In this document: positions 27,171-36,395 of the stretch, piece by piece
Numbering within the stretch: position 1 is the stretch's first letter
Layout: the number at the start of each line of letters is the position of its first letter
Origin: Streptomyces sp. HUAS ZL42
GTDB lineage: Bacteria; Actinomycetota; Actinomycetes; Streptomycetales; Streptomycetaceae
Length of the DNA stretch: 64,000 nt
Assembly: GCF_040782645.1 (NCBI RefSeq)
Contig: NZ_CP160403.1
Location: forward strand, 9,335,001-9,399,000
Direction of reading: 5' to 3'
The notes under the pieces: generated by a model
Database searches by the model: none
Told to the model about the DNA's origin: nothing
The model's input: the letters and a program-made list of their open reading frames with translations, nothing else
Made by a program: the position numbers and the translations under genes

Positions 27171-27322
27171 TGCTGCACGTCACCCCGGCCGACGACGAGA
27201 TCGTCCTCGTCCACTACGAGTACGAGCTCACGTCGGGCGGGCGGTACCGCAACGTCGAGGCGATCACGGTGCGAGAGGGGCTCATCCGCGAGGTGCAGGT
27301 GTTCTTCGGCGGCAGGGTGTGA
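27171..27322 (+). pseudogene. Duplicated 3' fragment of the NTF2-like gene
   Basis: Identical to the last 50 codons of 26559-26897 (from LLHVTPADDE to the stop) but without the 5' part. It is fused behind a copied GTGGGCCGGTTCGTTG junction and is not expected to make a functional protein. Confidence 0.8.
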
Positions 27323-27352
27323 GCCGGCGCGGCGGTTTCGGTAGTCCTCTGG

Positions 27353-27586
27353 ATGCGGGCGAACGGGCTTCCCGAGCCTGAGCGAAGGGACTATGTGTTG
27401 GGCTGGATCATCTTTTTCGCCGTCATCATGGCCCCGTCCCTGATCGGCGTGACCTTCGCGGTCCGCACCGCCCGCCGGGTCGGCAAGGCGGACCGGGCGA
27501 TGCGTGCCCTGGCCGCTCGGCCTGGCTGGCAGCAGCTCAAGCGCGACAAGGCCGGAGCAGTGTGGGCCGGTTCGTTGAGAACCTGA
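27353..27586 (+). CDS. Small single-span membrane protein, copy 2
   Basis: 77 aa, identical to copy 1 over its first 69 or so residues, then ending in AVWAGSLRT. Its 3' end overlaps the start of the next gene by 25 bp. This arrangement probably represents the ancestral one, with copy 1 being the modified duplicate. Function unknown. Confidence 0.55.
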   Translation: MRANGLPEPERRDYVLGWIIFFAVIMAPSLIGVTFAVRTARRVGKADRAMRALAARPGWQQLKRDKAGAVWAGSLRT

Positions 27587-27819
27587 CGAGCACGGTCGAC
27601 GCACACCGGCTGGTCGTCGTGTTCGACGTGCCGAGCAGCGGACCGTACCTGCGTCTGGAGCGCAACTGGAGTGCGGCGGAGCTCGGGCTCACCTTCCACA
27701 AGGATGCGCCGTACCACCCGCTTCCCGGCGTGGTGGACATGGACAGGCTGCTGGAGGAACTGGCGGGGATGCTTCCGGACCTCGTCTCGCTCGCCGGGGG
27801 CCGGGCGCCGGAGCGCTGA
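27562..27819 (+). CDS. Hypothetical protein
   Basis: 85-aa soluble protein starting at GTG 27562, inside the end of the small membrane-protein gene. RLVVVFDVPSSGPYLRLER and MDRLLEELAGMLPDLV suggest a mixed alpha/beta fold. I do not recognise a family. The overlap suggests translational coupling to the membrane protein. Confidence 0.5.
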   Translation: MGRFVENLTSTVDAHRLVVVFDVPSSGPYLRLERNWSAAELGLTFHKDAPYHPLPGVVDMDRLLEELAGMLPDLVSLAGGRAPER

Positions 27820-27825
27820 ACGCCC

Positions 27826-27984
27826 TCATGGGGCCTGCGCCGGGATTTGACAGACAGGGCAGAGCTCGAACCGTCCGTTGTTGACGACGCTTCCCCAGCC
27901 GCGGCAGTTGTCGCAGTCGCGGGCACGGGCGATGTTCACGTGGTGGGCAGTGACAGGAGCGTTCGGGTGGGCTCCGTGGATCAT
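27826..27984 (-). CDS. Small CxxC zinc-ribbon-like protein
   Basis: 52 aa, starting at ATG 27984 and ending 7 bp from the convergent gene. Two cysteine pairs, DCDNC and LCPVC, are 19 residues apart. This is a typical zinc-ribbon spacing for very small actinobacterial proteins. The frame is closed by TAG a short way upstream, so no longer version exists. GAGGAG lies about 10 bp before the start. Function unknown. Confidence 0.55.
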   Translation of the reverse strand: MIHGAHPNAPVTAHHVNIARARDCDNCRGWGSVVNNGRFELCPVCQIPAQAP

Positions 27985-28023
27985 GCGGCCGTACTCCTCG
28001 GGTAGAGGTCTCGCACGGCAGAA

Positions 28024-28051
28024 CTATTACATGCCTCTCAAAAATATCCAA
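28024..28051 (-). promoter_or_regulatory. Possible promoter of the zinc-ribbon gene
   Basis: An unusually AT-rich stretch in this genome. On the minus strand TTGGAT (28046-28051) and TAATAG (28024-28029) are spaced by 16 bp, 40 bp upstream of the small CxxC gene. Confidence 0.35.
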
Positions 28052-28117
28052 TTCGGGCAATAGCGGGCCTTGGAAGCCCGCCCGTTCACGACTCCGTTGG
28101 CACGCCAGGACCGCGTC

Positions 28118-28594
28118 TCAGCCCGCTGCCTTCCCGATGAGCTCGACGATCATTGCCTCGGTGGCGGCGGTCAGCTCCGTCAGGGCGTAGGCGGTGGGCC
28201 ACATGGTGCCTTCGTCGAGTTTCGCCTGGTCGCTGAAGCCGAGCGTGGCGTACCTGGTCTTGAACTTCTGCGCGCTCTGGAAGAAGCAGACGACCTTGCC
28301 GTCCCTGGCGTACGCGGGCATCCCGTACCACAGCTTCGGCGAGAGGTCCGGCGCGGCGGACCTGACGATCTCGTGGAGCCGCTCGGCGAGGGCGCGGTCC
28401 GCATCCGCCATCTCGGCGATCTTCGCGAGTACGTCCTTCTCGGCGTCCGCCTTGGCCGTGCGCGGGCTGCGTCGCGCGGACCTCTTCAGCTCCTGGGCGT
28501 GCTCCTTCATCGCCTCGCGTTCCTCGGCCGTGAACCCGTCGAACTTCCCCTCGGTCGAGGCAGCGCTCCGGGCGGACTTCCGTGTGTTCGTCAT
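28118..28594 (-). CDS. DUF1801 / YdhG-type domain protein
   Basis: 158 aa. The C-terminal two thirds carry the iron-chaperone-like DUF1801 fold: [21 protein letters not shown], then [12 protein letters not shown] and a WPTAYAL motif. The N-terminal third is Lys/Arg/Ala-rich and probably flexible. The ATG at 28594 has AAAGGA upstream. It lies in the same direction as, and 58 bp after, the PPOX-like gene. The biochemical role of the family is uncertain. Confidence 0.8.
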   Translation of the reverse strand: MTNTRKSARSAASTEGKFDGFTAEEREAMKEHAQELKRSARRSPRTAKADAEKDVLAKIAEMADADRALAERLHEIVRSAAPDLSPKLWYGMPAYARDGKVVCFFQSAQKFKTRYATLGFSDQAKLDEGTMWPTAYALTELTAATEAMIVELIGKAAG

Positions 28595-28652
28595 GGCAGG
28601 TTTTCCTTTGCTGTCTTGGCAGTTTGATCGGGGGGCGCGTGCTGGGCGGCGG

Positions 28653-29114
28653 TCAGCCGAGCCAGCCGCCGTCACGCATGAGTTCACGACCCGGCAACTC
28701 GTCCGCCTCGCGCCAGGCCTGGATGCGGCGCGGGGTGATACGGAACCAGCGGTACGGCGTGGCCAGTGTGCGCGGGTCGAAGCCGGTGCGCACGGCAAAC
28801 CGGTCACCCCGCTGCTGCGGCAGTGCCTCGATCTCGAGGACCTCGACCTCGCCTTCGATCATGGACACGTCGCGCGTGTGGCCCAGCCCCAGCCGCGTCA
28901 TCCGTGTGGCGGTCAGGTTTCTGCCGGTCGGGCTGTCGGCCGGGGTGGCCACCAGCAGCGTCTCGCCGTCCCAGTCGAAGGACAGCGGCACCAGATAGGG
29001 GGCGCCGTCCGTGGCGGCACTGGCCACCCAGACGTCGACGTCATGGGTGAGCCGGTGCTCGGTGTCGCGGCGACGCACAGCGCGGGGGCGCGGGTCGCCG
29101 GCGTGAGAGTCCAT
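28653..29114 (-). CDS. PPOX-class F420/FMN-binding family protein
   Basis: 153-aa split-barrel flavoprotein-type domain. [22 protein letters not shown] and [25 protein letters not shown] follow the pyridoxamine-phosphate-oxidase-like fold used by F420-dependent reductases. [12 protein letters not shown] is the common C-terminal strand. The ATG at 29114 fits the family start. Divergent from the LuxR-type gene 170 bp away. Confidence 0.82.
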   Translation of the reverse strand: MDSHAGDPRPRAVRRRDTEHRLTHDVDVWVASAATDGAPYLVPLSFDWDGETLLVATPADSPTGRNLTATRMTRLGLGHTRDVSMIEGEVEVLEIEALPQQRGDRFAVRTGFDPRTLATPYRWFRITPRRIQAWREADELPGRELMRDGGWLG

Positions 29115-29284
29115 GGTCACTCCTGTGATCGCGGGGCTCGATCGACCCGGTGTGTTGTCCTGCCGGGCTTGATCGGTGTGGTCACAGCCTCTCCCGGCCA
29201 GGGCTCGGTCCACCTCCGTGCCCAGCACGGAACCCACCACGGAAACACCACGGAGACCACCCCGGATGATCGGATAATGGCTCG

Positions 29285-32077
29285 GTGTCCAGTCCAGTGA
29301 TCTCGGCTCGGGAATCCGAAGTGCTCGCGCTGCTCGGGCAGCACCTCAGCAACGCGGAGATCGCCGCGCAGCTGTTCATCTCCGTGCGCACGGTCGAGTC
29401 CCACGTCTCCGCGCTGCTGCGCAAGCTTCAGGTGCCGGACCGGCGGGCGCTCTCCCGGCGCGCGGCCGAACTCGCCCGCGCCGAGCAGCCACGCCCGGTA
29501 CCAGCCCTCCCGGCACCCCTGACAGCGTTCATCGGCCGGGTACGGGAGCGCGCGGAGCTGGCCGAGGCGGTGAAGACACGTCGGCAGGTGACCGCCGTCG
29601 GTCCGGGCGGGGTGGGGAAGACCCGGCTCGCGCTGGCGGTGGCGACGGAGGCGGCCGGCGACTTCGTCGACGGGGTGTGGTTCGTCGACCTGGCCCCAGT
29701 CACCGACCCGGGGCGGGTGGGGGCGGCGGTCGCGGCGGCCGTGGGTGTGGGGGAGCAGCCCGGGCGTGGTATCGACGAGGCGCTGCTGGCCACGCTGGCG
29801 GACCGCCAGGCGCTGCTCGTGCTGGACAACTGCGAGCAGATACGCGACGGGGTGGCGCCGTTCCTGGAACGGCTGCTGACGGCCTGCCCCCGGTTGCGGG
29901 TGCTCGCCACGAGCCGGGCCCGGATGATGGTGCCCTTCGAGTGGGTCTTCCCGGTTCCGCCGCTGTCCTGGGCCGGCGGTGGCGATTCGGAGGCCGTGAC
30001 CCTGTTCATGGAACGGGCGGCGGCGGTCGGCCGGCCGCCGGATCCCTCGGTACGCGACCGGATCGCGGCCATCTGCGAACGGCTCGACGGGATGGCGCTG
30101 GCGATCGAGCTGGCGGCGGCACGGTGGCCCACGCTCGGACTGGACGGCCTCACGGCCGGCCTCTCCGACCAGCTGCGGATCCTCGCCGGGGGACCTCGCG
30201 CGGACGACAGGCACCGGTCGGTGCGGGCGGCGCTGGACTGGAGCCACGACCTGCTTCAGCCGCAGGATCAGGCGCTGCTGCGCCGGATTTCGGTGTTCGT
30301 CATGCCGTTCACCGCTGAGGCGGCCACCGCGGTGGCCGCCTTCGCCCCGCTGGATCCGGCCGCGGTCGCCGACGGGCTCGGCAGCCTCGCCGAACAGAGC
30401 CTGCTCACCGCGGCACCCTCCGCGACCGGCACCCGGTACCAGGCGCTGGAGACCATCCGTCAGTACGGCGCGGAGCGGCTCGCCGACGCCGGTGAATCGA
30501 CGGACGTCCGATCCCGCCACGTGGGGTGGTGCCTGGCCGACGCGAACGCCCTCACGGGAGGTGAAGGCGCGGACTGGCGTGCGCGGTTCGACGCGATGGC
30601 GGAGGACCTGAGAGCCGCCCTGACCTGGGCCGCCGACCAGCCGGAGCAGCGTGCGGACGCCTGCCGTCTGGCCCTGTCCCTGGCCGAGTTGACCTTCACC
30701 CGCAACCTGCTCGGCGAGGCCCAGCAGCGGTTCGAGCAGGCGGCCGCGCTCGCCGATGACGCCGCCGGTGCGGCGGCGCTGCGGGAGGCCGCGGGGGTGG
30801 CCGGTTGCCGCAGGCTCGGCGACGACATGTTCCGCCTGCATCGTGCCGCCGCGGAGGCCGCGCGCCGGGTTGGTGACACCACCGGCGCCGGCCGTGACCT
30901 GGCGGCCGCAGCCACCGTCGCGTACCGCTTCTCCAGCGAGTTCACACGGATCCCCGCCGCGGACGAGGTGACCGCGGTGCTCAGGGCGGCGCGAGAGCTG
31001 TCCGGCGACGGCGACCCGGCGGCCGAGGCGGCCGTCGCGCTGGCCGAGGCGGCGGTGATCGCGGATGCCTTCGGCTCGGTCCAGGGAGATGCGGACAACA
31101 CCGCGCACGAGACGGTCAGGTGCGCCGAGAAGGCCGTCGAGCTCGCCCGGCGGGCGGGCGACCCGGTGGCTGAGTCCGCCGCTCTCGACGCGCTCTCCGG
31201 CGCCCGGACCTGGGCCGGTGAGTCGTTCGGCGCCGCGGCTGCCGCCCGGCGCCGCATCGACATTCTGGCTTCGGTGCCGCACACACCCGCCAGTACGCAC
31301 GAGCACATGGACGCCCTCGCCATGGCCGCCGGAACCGCTCTCGGCGTGGGTGAGCTGGCGCGGGCACGCCAGTGGGGCAGGGAGCTCGCCGACCACCCGC
31401 TGTTCGCCGAGGTGGGCCATCACGCAACGTCCTGGCTGCTGATCGCGGACGCGTTCGCGGGCCGTGCCGGCGACGTACTCACCCGCAGCGTGAGATTCAT
31501 GGATGCGTGGAAGCAGAGCGGCCGGCAGCGGTCGTTCTCGCTCGGCCCGGCCGCCGCGTCGGTAGCGATGATCCACGGCCTGCGCGGCGACCACGACGCC
31601 CGGGCAAGCTGGCTCGCGATCGTCGACCAGGCGGGCACCGCGTCGGAGCACCGGCACGGCTACGGTGCGGTCTTCGACGCCATGGTCCTGCTTCATCACG
31701 GGGACCCGGACGCGGCCCTGGAGCGGGTCGCACCGGAGCCGGAACAGGTGTGGAAATGGGTCTCCTGGATCTGGCTGCACTGGTACGTGGCGCTGCGGGC
31801 GGAGGCCTCGGTGCTCGCCGGGCACCCGGACGCCCGGGACCGGATCGAGGCCGCCCGGAGTGTTGTCGCCGGCAACCCGGTCGCCACCGCCCAGCTGGAG
31901 CGGGCTCAGGCGCTGCTGGACGGCGACGTGACACGGCAGCTCGCCGCGGCAGCGGCATTCGACGCGGCCGGCTGCCACTACCAGTCGGCGCGCACGCTGC
32001 TGCTCGCCGGGAACGGCCATGCCGCAGCCGGTACGGCTGCGCTCGCCGGCCTTGGCCTCGCTCCCGCGTGCGGATGA
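29285..32077 (+). CDS. LuxR-type transcriptional regulator with NB-ARC-like ATPase
   Basis: 930-aa regulator. Unusually for large regulators, the LuxR helix-turn-helix is at the N-terminus (about residues 5-60; SARESEVLALLGQHLSNAEIA). An ATPase domain follows, with Walker A GPGGVGKT (about 115), Walker B LLVLDNCE and a sensor ATSRARM, then a long helical, TPR-like C-terminal half. This layout matches a large actinobacterial family of signal-dependent transcription activators. The GTG at 29285 starts just before the HTH. The target genes are unknown. The divergent PPOX gene is a candidate. Confidence 0.88.
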   Translation: MSSPVISARESEVLALLGQHLSNAEIAAQLFISVRTVESHVSALLRKLQVPDRRALSRRAAELARAEQPRPVPALPAPLTAFIGRVRERAELAEAVKTRRQVTAVGPGGVGKTRLALAVATEAAGDFVDGVWFVDLAPVTDPGRVGAAVAAAVGVGEQPGRGIDEALLATLADRQALLVLDNCEQIRDGVAPFLERLLTACPRLRVLATSRARMMVPFEWVFPVPPLSWAGGGDSEAVTLFMERAAAVGRPPDPSVRDRIAAICERLDGMALAIELAAARWPTLGLDGLTAGLSDQLRILAGGPRADDRHRSVRAALDWSHDLLQPQDQALLRRISVFVMPFTAEAATAVAAFAPLDPAAVADGLGSLAEQSLLTAAPSATGTRYQALETIRQYGAERLADAGESTDVRSRHVGWCLADANALTGGEGADWRARFDAMAEDLRAALTWAADQPEQRADACRLALSLAELTFTRNLLGEAQQRFEQAAALADDAAGAAALREAAGVAGCRRLGDDMFRLHRAAAEAARRVGDTTGAGRDLAAAATVAYRFSSEFTRIPAADEVTAVLRAARELSGDGDPAAEAAVALAEAAVIADAFGSVQGDADNTAHETVRCAEKAVELARRAGDPVAESAALDALSGARTWAGESFGAAAAARRRIDILASVPHTPASTHEHMDALAMAAGTALGVGELARARQWGRELADHPLFAEVGHHATSWLLIADAFAGRAGDVLTRSVRFMDAWKQSGRQRSFSLGPAAASVAMIHGLRGDHDARASWLAIVDQAGTASEHRHGYGAVFDAMVLLHHGDPDAALERVAPEPEQVWKWVSWIWLHWYVALRAEASVLAGHPDARDRIEAARSVVAGNPVATAQLERAQALLDGDVTRQLAAAAAFDAAGCHYQSARTLLLAGNGHAAAGTAALAGLGLAPACG

Positions 32078-32218
32078 GCCGGCGGAGTGATTCGTGGCGA
32101 ATTGCCACTGTGTCGAGAAGCGTCGGATGGTGGATGAGGAGGTGGTTCGCCGACATGCCGTCTGCCGGGCACGACGGGTGACCACCGCTCGTGCGCGGGT
32201 GGCCGCAGGAGCACAGAC

Positions 32219-33358
32219 ATGGTGAGCACCACGAACGGTCAGCAAGACCAGGCCGCTGTGAGTGGCCGGAGCGAAGGCCTCAGGTCTCTCGCCTGGGGCG
32301 CCGTGGTGTTCTGGCTCGCGGCGTGCACCGTCGTCCTCGTGGTGAGCGGCATCGCGTTCGGGCGGGACACGCGACTTGCTCCCTTCCTCGTCGTCCTTCC
32401 CGCGCTGATCGCCGGGAGGGGCACCGTGCGGCAGACCTCTGTCGCCTCGGTCTGGGTGACCTTGATCATCATCGGCTCTCTGATCGACAGACCGCTGGAG
32501 ACGGCGGGGGCCAATCTGGTCGTGGTCGTGTTCGCGATGGTGTTCAGCGGCCTGAGCGTGGCCCGTGCGGAGCAGCGCGTCCGCCATGAGGGAGAAATCG
32601 CCCGCCTGAGGTCAGCGGCTGCCGCTCTCCAGCGGCAGATTCTGCGGCCGTTTCCCCTGGTGACCGATGAGCTCATCGTCCATGGGCTGTACGAGCCCGT
32701 GGAGGAGGACAGCCGGGTCGGGGGCGACATCTACGAGGTGGTGGCCTCACCGTACGGCAGTCGTGTCTTCATCGCCGACGTCCAGGGCAAGGGCCTGCCG
32801 GCCATAGGCGCCGCCTTCGCCGCACTGAGTACTTTCCGGGAGGCCGCGATGGCGGAGCCGACGCTCACCGCCGTGGTCGACCTTCTCGAGGAGGCTGTTC
32901 TGCGGCACAACTCCTTCGCCGAGCACGTGGGTGAGCGTGAGCGCTTCGTCACCGGCGTGGTTCTCAGCGTCGGCTCCGAGCTGGAGGTCCAGGCGATCAA
33001 CTGCGGTCACGTTCCGCCCCTGCTTCTGCATGGTGAACACGCCGGGCCGGCGCTGCGGGACGAGCCGAGTGTCCCGTTGGGGCTGGACTCCCTGGCTCCC
33101 GGACCACGCACCGTCGAATGGTTCGCCTTCCCTGCGGACAGCGCTCTGCTGTTGTGCACGGACGGAGTCACCGAGGCCCGCGACCCGGCGGGCAGGTTCT
33201 ATCCGCTGGAGGAACGCGCGGCGGCGTTGGGGAGTGTCCCGGTCGGCGAGGTGGCTCCGACTCTCTACCGGCAGCTTCAACAGCACACCGCCGGCGCCCG
33301 CAGCGACGACACCGCTGTCCTGGTCCTCCGTAGGAGATCCACGGCAGGAGGGCACTGA
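32219..33358 (+). CDS. Membrane-anchored SpoIIE-family phosphatase
   Basis: 379 aa. The N-terminal part (about residues 22-115) holds three or four membrane segments. A short linker leads to the PP2C-like SpoIIE domain with GGDIYEVVAS, IADVQGKGLPA and LLCTDGVTEARDP. Likely acts on an anti-anti-sigma factor. Membrane-linked phosphatases of this shape are frequent in Streptomyces. It is a single gene, with its 3' end convergent with the P450 gene. Confidence 0.88.
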   Translation: MVSTTNGQQDQAAVSGRSEGLRSLAWGAVVFWLAACTVVLVVSGIAFGRDTRLAPFLVVLPALIAGRGTVRQTSVASVWVTLIIIGSLIDRPLETAGANLVVVVFAMVFSGLSVARAEQRVRHEGEIARLRSAAAALQRQILRPFPLVTDELIVHGLYEPVEEDSRVGGDIYEVVASPYGSRVFIADVQGKGLPAIGAAFAALSTFREAAMAEPTLTAVVDLLEEAVLRHNSFAEHVGERERFVTGVVLSVGSELEVQAINCGHVPPLLLHGEHAGPALRDEPSVPLGLDSLAPGPRTVEWFAFPADSALLLCTDGVTEARDPAGRFYPLEERAAALGSVPVGEVAPTLYRQLQQHTAGARSDDTAVLVLRRRSTAGGH

Positions 33359-33417
33359 AGGGCGCGCGTCGCTGTGGCGGTGGGACCCGGATCTGTCTCA
33401 GGGGGTCCTTGGGGGTC

Positions 33418-34653
33418 CTAGGGGCGGATCCCGTCGCACGCGATGGGCAGATGCCGTGGCCCGCGCAGTACTGCGTTCTGCCGGTACGGGGGTGGGTCCT
33501 CCAGCAGACGGGGGTTTTCCAGCCTCCTGGCCAGCTCCGACAAGGCGAACTGTGTCTCCAGCCGGGCGAGCGGTGCGCCGAAGCAGCTGTGGATGCCGCT
33601 GCCCAGGCCGAGGTGCTGGATGTCCCGGCGGTCCGGGTCGAAGCGGTCGGGGTCCTCGAAGCGCTGAGGGTCGCGGTTGCCGGACGCCAGAACCAGCCAG
33701 AGGGAGGCTCCCTTGGGGATGGTGACGCCGCGGACCTCGATGTCGGCGAGGGTGGTGCGCTGTGGCACCAGTTGTACCGGCGGCTCGAAGCGCAGCAGCT
33801 CCTCGACGATGGGCACCGCCAGCCGAGGATCCGCCCGCAGCCGCTCGAGTACGTCGGGACGGCGCAGCAGGGTCAGCATTCCGTTGGTGATGAGATTGAC
33901 GGTGGTCTCGTGTCCCGCGATCAACAGCAGCGCCGCGGTGCTGAGCAGCTCCATCGTCGTCATCGGGCCGTCCTCGCCCTTGGCGGTCGCCAGCTGGGAG
34001 AGCATGTCCTCGCCGGGATTCGTGCGGCGCTCCTCGATCAGGCCGGCCAGGTACATGCCCAACTCCATACGGGCGTCGTGCGCGCCCTTGCCGCGCTCGG
34101 TGGGATCCGCGTCCGGGTCGGGGTCCAGGCTCGCGGCGAGTGTGTCCGCCCAGGTGTGGAAGCGCGCCTCGTCCTCGCGCGGCACCCCGAGCAGCCGGCA
34201 GATCACGGTGACCGGAAAGGGGTACGAGAACTGCTCCACCAGGTCGATCCGGCCAGGGTCGCCGAGGCCGTCGATGAGGCCGGAGACGATGTCGTGGAGC
34301 TCCCCGCGCATACCGTCGACACGGTGCGGGGAGTGCGGCGGGCCGAAGGGCCGGTTCGTCATGCGTCGCAGCCGGTCGTGTTCCGGCGGGTCGAGCCGCA
34401 GGAACCCGGGAGGCAGGGCGCTCTCCTCCCGGGCCGGTTCGGCCAGCGGGTCGCGGGCGGTCGAGGCCAGATTGCGGGCGTCGGAGCTGATCCGAGGATC
34501 GTGCAGGAGGCTGCGGATCTCGTAGTAGGTGCTGATGACGTATGGCCCGCCGTCTTCGTGGTGTACCGGCGTCTTCCGCAGCTGTTCGTAGATCGGGTAC
34601 GGATTGGCGCGGTTGGCGTGGTCCAGGATCTGGTGCAGCAAGGATTGCGTCAT
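33418..34653 (-). CDS. Cytochrome P450
   Basis: 411-aa bacterial P450. The oxygen-activation helix reads AGHETTVNL (about residue 240), the K-helix ExxR is EELLRFEPP and the heme loop is LGSGIHSCFGAPLARLE with the axial cysteine. It is followed upstream in the operon by its own ferredoxin reductase and ferredoxin (34678-36286), so electrons from NAD(P)H can be delivered within one cassette. Looks like the CYP105/107 neighbourhood of families. Substrate unknown. No biosynthetic core genes are nearby, which favours a stand-alone or xenobiotic role. Confidence 0.92.
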   Translation of the reverse strand: MTQSLLHQILDHANRANPYPIYEQLRKTPVHHEDGGPYVISTYYEIRSLLHDPRISSDARNLASTARDPLAEPAREESALPPGFLRLDPPEHDRLRRMTNRPFGPPHSPHRVDGMRGELHDIVSGLIDGLGDPGRIDLVEQFSYPFPVTVICRLLGVPREDEARFHTWADTLAASLDPDPDADPTERGKGAHDARMELGMYLAGLIEERRTNPGEDMLSQLATAKGEDGPMTTMELLSTAALLLIAGHETTVNLITNGMLTLLRRPDVLERLRADPRLAVPIVEELLRFEPPVQLVPQRTTLADIEVRGVTIPKGASLWLVLASGNRDPQRFEDPDRFDPDRRDIQHLGLGSGIHSCFGAPLARLETQFALSELARRLENPRLLEDPPPYRQNAVLRGPRHLPIACDGIRP

Positions 34654-34677
34654 GGCGAGTCCTCGTGGCCGTACGGG

Positions 34678-36069
34678 TCAGTGCGCGGGGGTGAACGTCA
34701 TCCGGCGGTCGGCCGGCGAGTAGCCGCCGAGTGTCACGGTGGGGCCGTGAGTGGGGACCGAAGGATCGGGGAAGTCGGCGTCGATCGGCCGCTGTCCGTC
34801 CGAGCGCCGGTCGACCGTGGGGAACGACGGCGGGAACGGCGCGGTGGTCTCGATCAGCTCCTGGTAGAACGGCAGCCACCGGGCGTGGTCGAAGGCGACC
34901 GCGCCGATGACGCGCCCCTGATACCCGTAGACGCCCAGGAACCGGTGATCCTTGAGCGATCCCTGCGAGATGAGGATCTCCGTCCCCAGCGACGGCACCC
35001 CGACCGACTTGATGTTGACTCCGAACTGCGAGGACCAGAAGGCCGGCACTTCCATGTGGGGGATGCGGTCGGTGCTCTCGCTGATCATGTTGTGCGCCGC
35101 GATCCGGGCCTGGGAGACGGCGTTGCCCCAGTGCTCCAGAGACAGGAACTGGTAGCCGAACAGGGGGTGCGGGCAGCGTGCGACGTCGCCCGCCGCATAG
35201 ATGTCGTCGGTGACGATTCCGCGGATGTCGAAGGCGCGGCAGCCGGCGTCGCACGCGATGCCTCGGGGGCCTGCCCCGAGTCCGGATCCGGCGAGCCATT
35301 CGGTGTTGCGGGTGGCGCCGAGCGAGACGATCACCACGTCGGTCTCCACGGTGGAGCCGTCGGACAGCTGCGCGGCGCGCACCCGTCCCGAGGCATCGCC
35401 CTCCAGAGCGGTCACCATGACCCCGCACCGCAGGTCCACACCGTGCTCGCGCTGCATCTCGGCGGCGACCGCGCCGACCACCCCGCCGAGAGCGCCGACC
35501 AGGGGCGCCGCGCCGCGCTCGGCGACGGTGACGGCAAGGCCGCGTTCGCGGCAGGCGGAGGCGATCTCCGAACCGGTGAACCCGGCCCCGATGACGAGGA
35601 CCCGCTTGGGGCCGGCCTCGAGCCGCCGCGCGAGCGCGGCACTGTCGTCGCGGGTCCGCAGGACGAAGACGCCGTCGAGTTGCGCCTCGGCCTCGCGCGG
35701 CCACGGGTGCGCTCGTACCCCGGTGGCGATCAGCAGCCGGTCGTACGGCACCTCGTCGCCGTCGGCCAGCCGCACCCGTCTGGCGGCCATGTCCAGGCCG
35801 GCGGCCGGGACGCCCAGCCGCCACGTCGCGTCGACGGAACGGAGCCTCGGTAGCGCCGTGCGCTCCGCGGCCGCCTTGCCCAGCAGGACCTGCTTGGACA
35901 GCGGGGGCCGGTCGTACGGCTCGTGGGGCTCGTCGCCGATCATCGTCAGGGAGCCCGCGAACCCCTTGTCGCGCAGGGTTTCCGCGGCCCGCAGGCCCGC
36001 CAGTGAGGCGCCGACGACGACGATGCGGCCCTCGCGTCTGAACCGTTCCAGGGATCCGTCACCGATCAC
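34678..36069 (-). CDS. NAD(P)H-dependent ferredoxin reductase
   Basis: 463-aa flavoprotein of the putidaredoxin/rhodocoxin reductase type. FAD-binding VVVGASLAGLRAAE at the N-terminus, NAD-binding VLVIGAGFTGSEIA in the middle, then IYAAGDVARC near the second FAD site. A GTG at 36069 was chosen. It overlaps the ferredoxin stop by 11 bp. It passes electrons to the small ferredoxin and on to the P450 24 bp downstream. Confidence 0.9.
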   Translation of the reverse strand: MIGDGSLERFRREGRIVVVGASLAGLRAAETLRDKGFAGSLTMIGDEPHEPYDRPPLSKQVLLGKAAAERTALPRLRSVDATWRLGVPAAGLDMAARRVRLADGDEVPYDRLLIATGVRAHPWPREAEAQLDGVFVLRTRDDSAALARRLEAGPKRVLVIGAGFTGSEIASACRERGLAVTVAERGAAPLVGALGGVVGAVAAEMQREHGVDLRCGVMVTALEGDASGRVRAAQLSDGSTVETDVVIVSLGATRNTEWLAGSGLGAGPRGIACDAGCRAFDIRGIVTDDIYAAGDVARCPHPLFGYQFLSLEHWGNAVSQARIAAHNMISESTDRIPHMEVPAFWSSQFGVNIKSVGVPSLGTEILISQGSLKDHRFLGVYGYQGRVIGAVAFDHARWLPFYQELIETTAPFPPSFPTVDRRSDGQRPIDADFPDPSVPTHGPTVTLGGYSPADRRMTFTPAH

Positions 36070-36286
36070 CGGGCACCGCCTCGGCCGATGCGTCCACGGC
36101 ATCGACCACGACGGCCTGGACAGGGCAGGCAGCGGCGGCCTGCGCCAGCTTCTCGCCCTGGGCCTCGTCGGCCTCCGGGTCGTACAGCAGCGCCTCCTCG
36201 CCATGCATGGCGAAGACCTCGGGGGCGAGGAAGGCGCACTGCGCGTACCCCTGACAGCGGTTCAGGTCGACGGCAATCCTTACCAA
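36059..36286 (-). CDS. 3Fe-4S-type ferredoxin for the P450
   Basis: 75-aa ferredoxin. CQGYAQC and a later CPVQA supply three cysteines, with Tyr or Ala where the fourth ligand would be. That is the pattern of actinomycete [3Fe-4S] (or atypical 4Fe) P450 ferredoxins. The start is a TTG at 36286 directly before VRIAVDL. AAAGGA lies about 10 bp upstream. First gene of the ferredoxin/reductase/P450 operon. Confidence 0.88.
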   Translation of the reverse strand: MVRIAVDLNRCQGYAQCAFLAPEVFAMHGEEALLYDPEADEAQGEKLAQAAAACPVQAVVVDAVDASAEAVPGDR

Positions 36287-36395
36287 GGGAATCGGTCCTT
36301 TCCAACGGCCCGGTCAACCCCCTTCGACCACCCTCGGTGGCCGCGGGGGAGACGGCGACGAGGAGGAGACCGTTCGGGTGAGCGGGGTGGCCGGC

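Larger units (their letters stand above)
26746..27562. repeat. 392-bp direct duplication
   Basis: 26746-27137 and 27171-27562 are identical copies, offset 425 bp and separated by 33 bp. The first copy is followed by a 20-bp insert bounded by AGCAGTG repeats and then by GTGGGCCGGTTCGTTG, the same sequence that follows the second copy. The duplication covers the end of the NTF2-like gene and a whole small membrane-protein gene. The identity suggests a recent event. Confidence 0.92.

Noticed and set aside
29117..32587. A 1156-codon open frame on the minus strand opposite the LuxR-type and SpoIIE genes
   Set aside because: High-GC shadow: the translation is low-complexity Arg/Gly/His-rich with no domain, while the plus strand carries clear LuxR, ATPase and phosphatase motifs.
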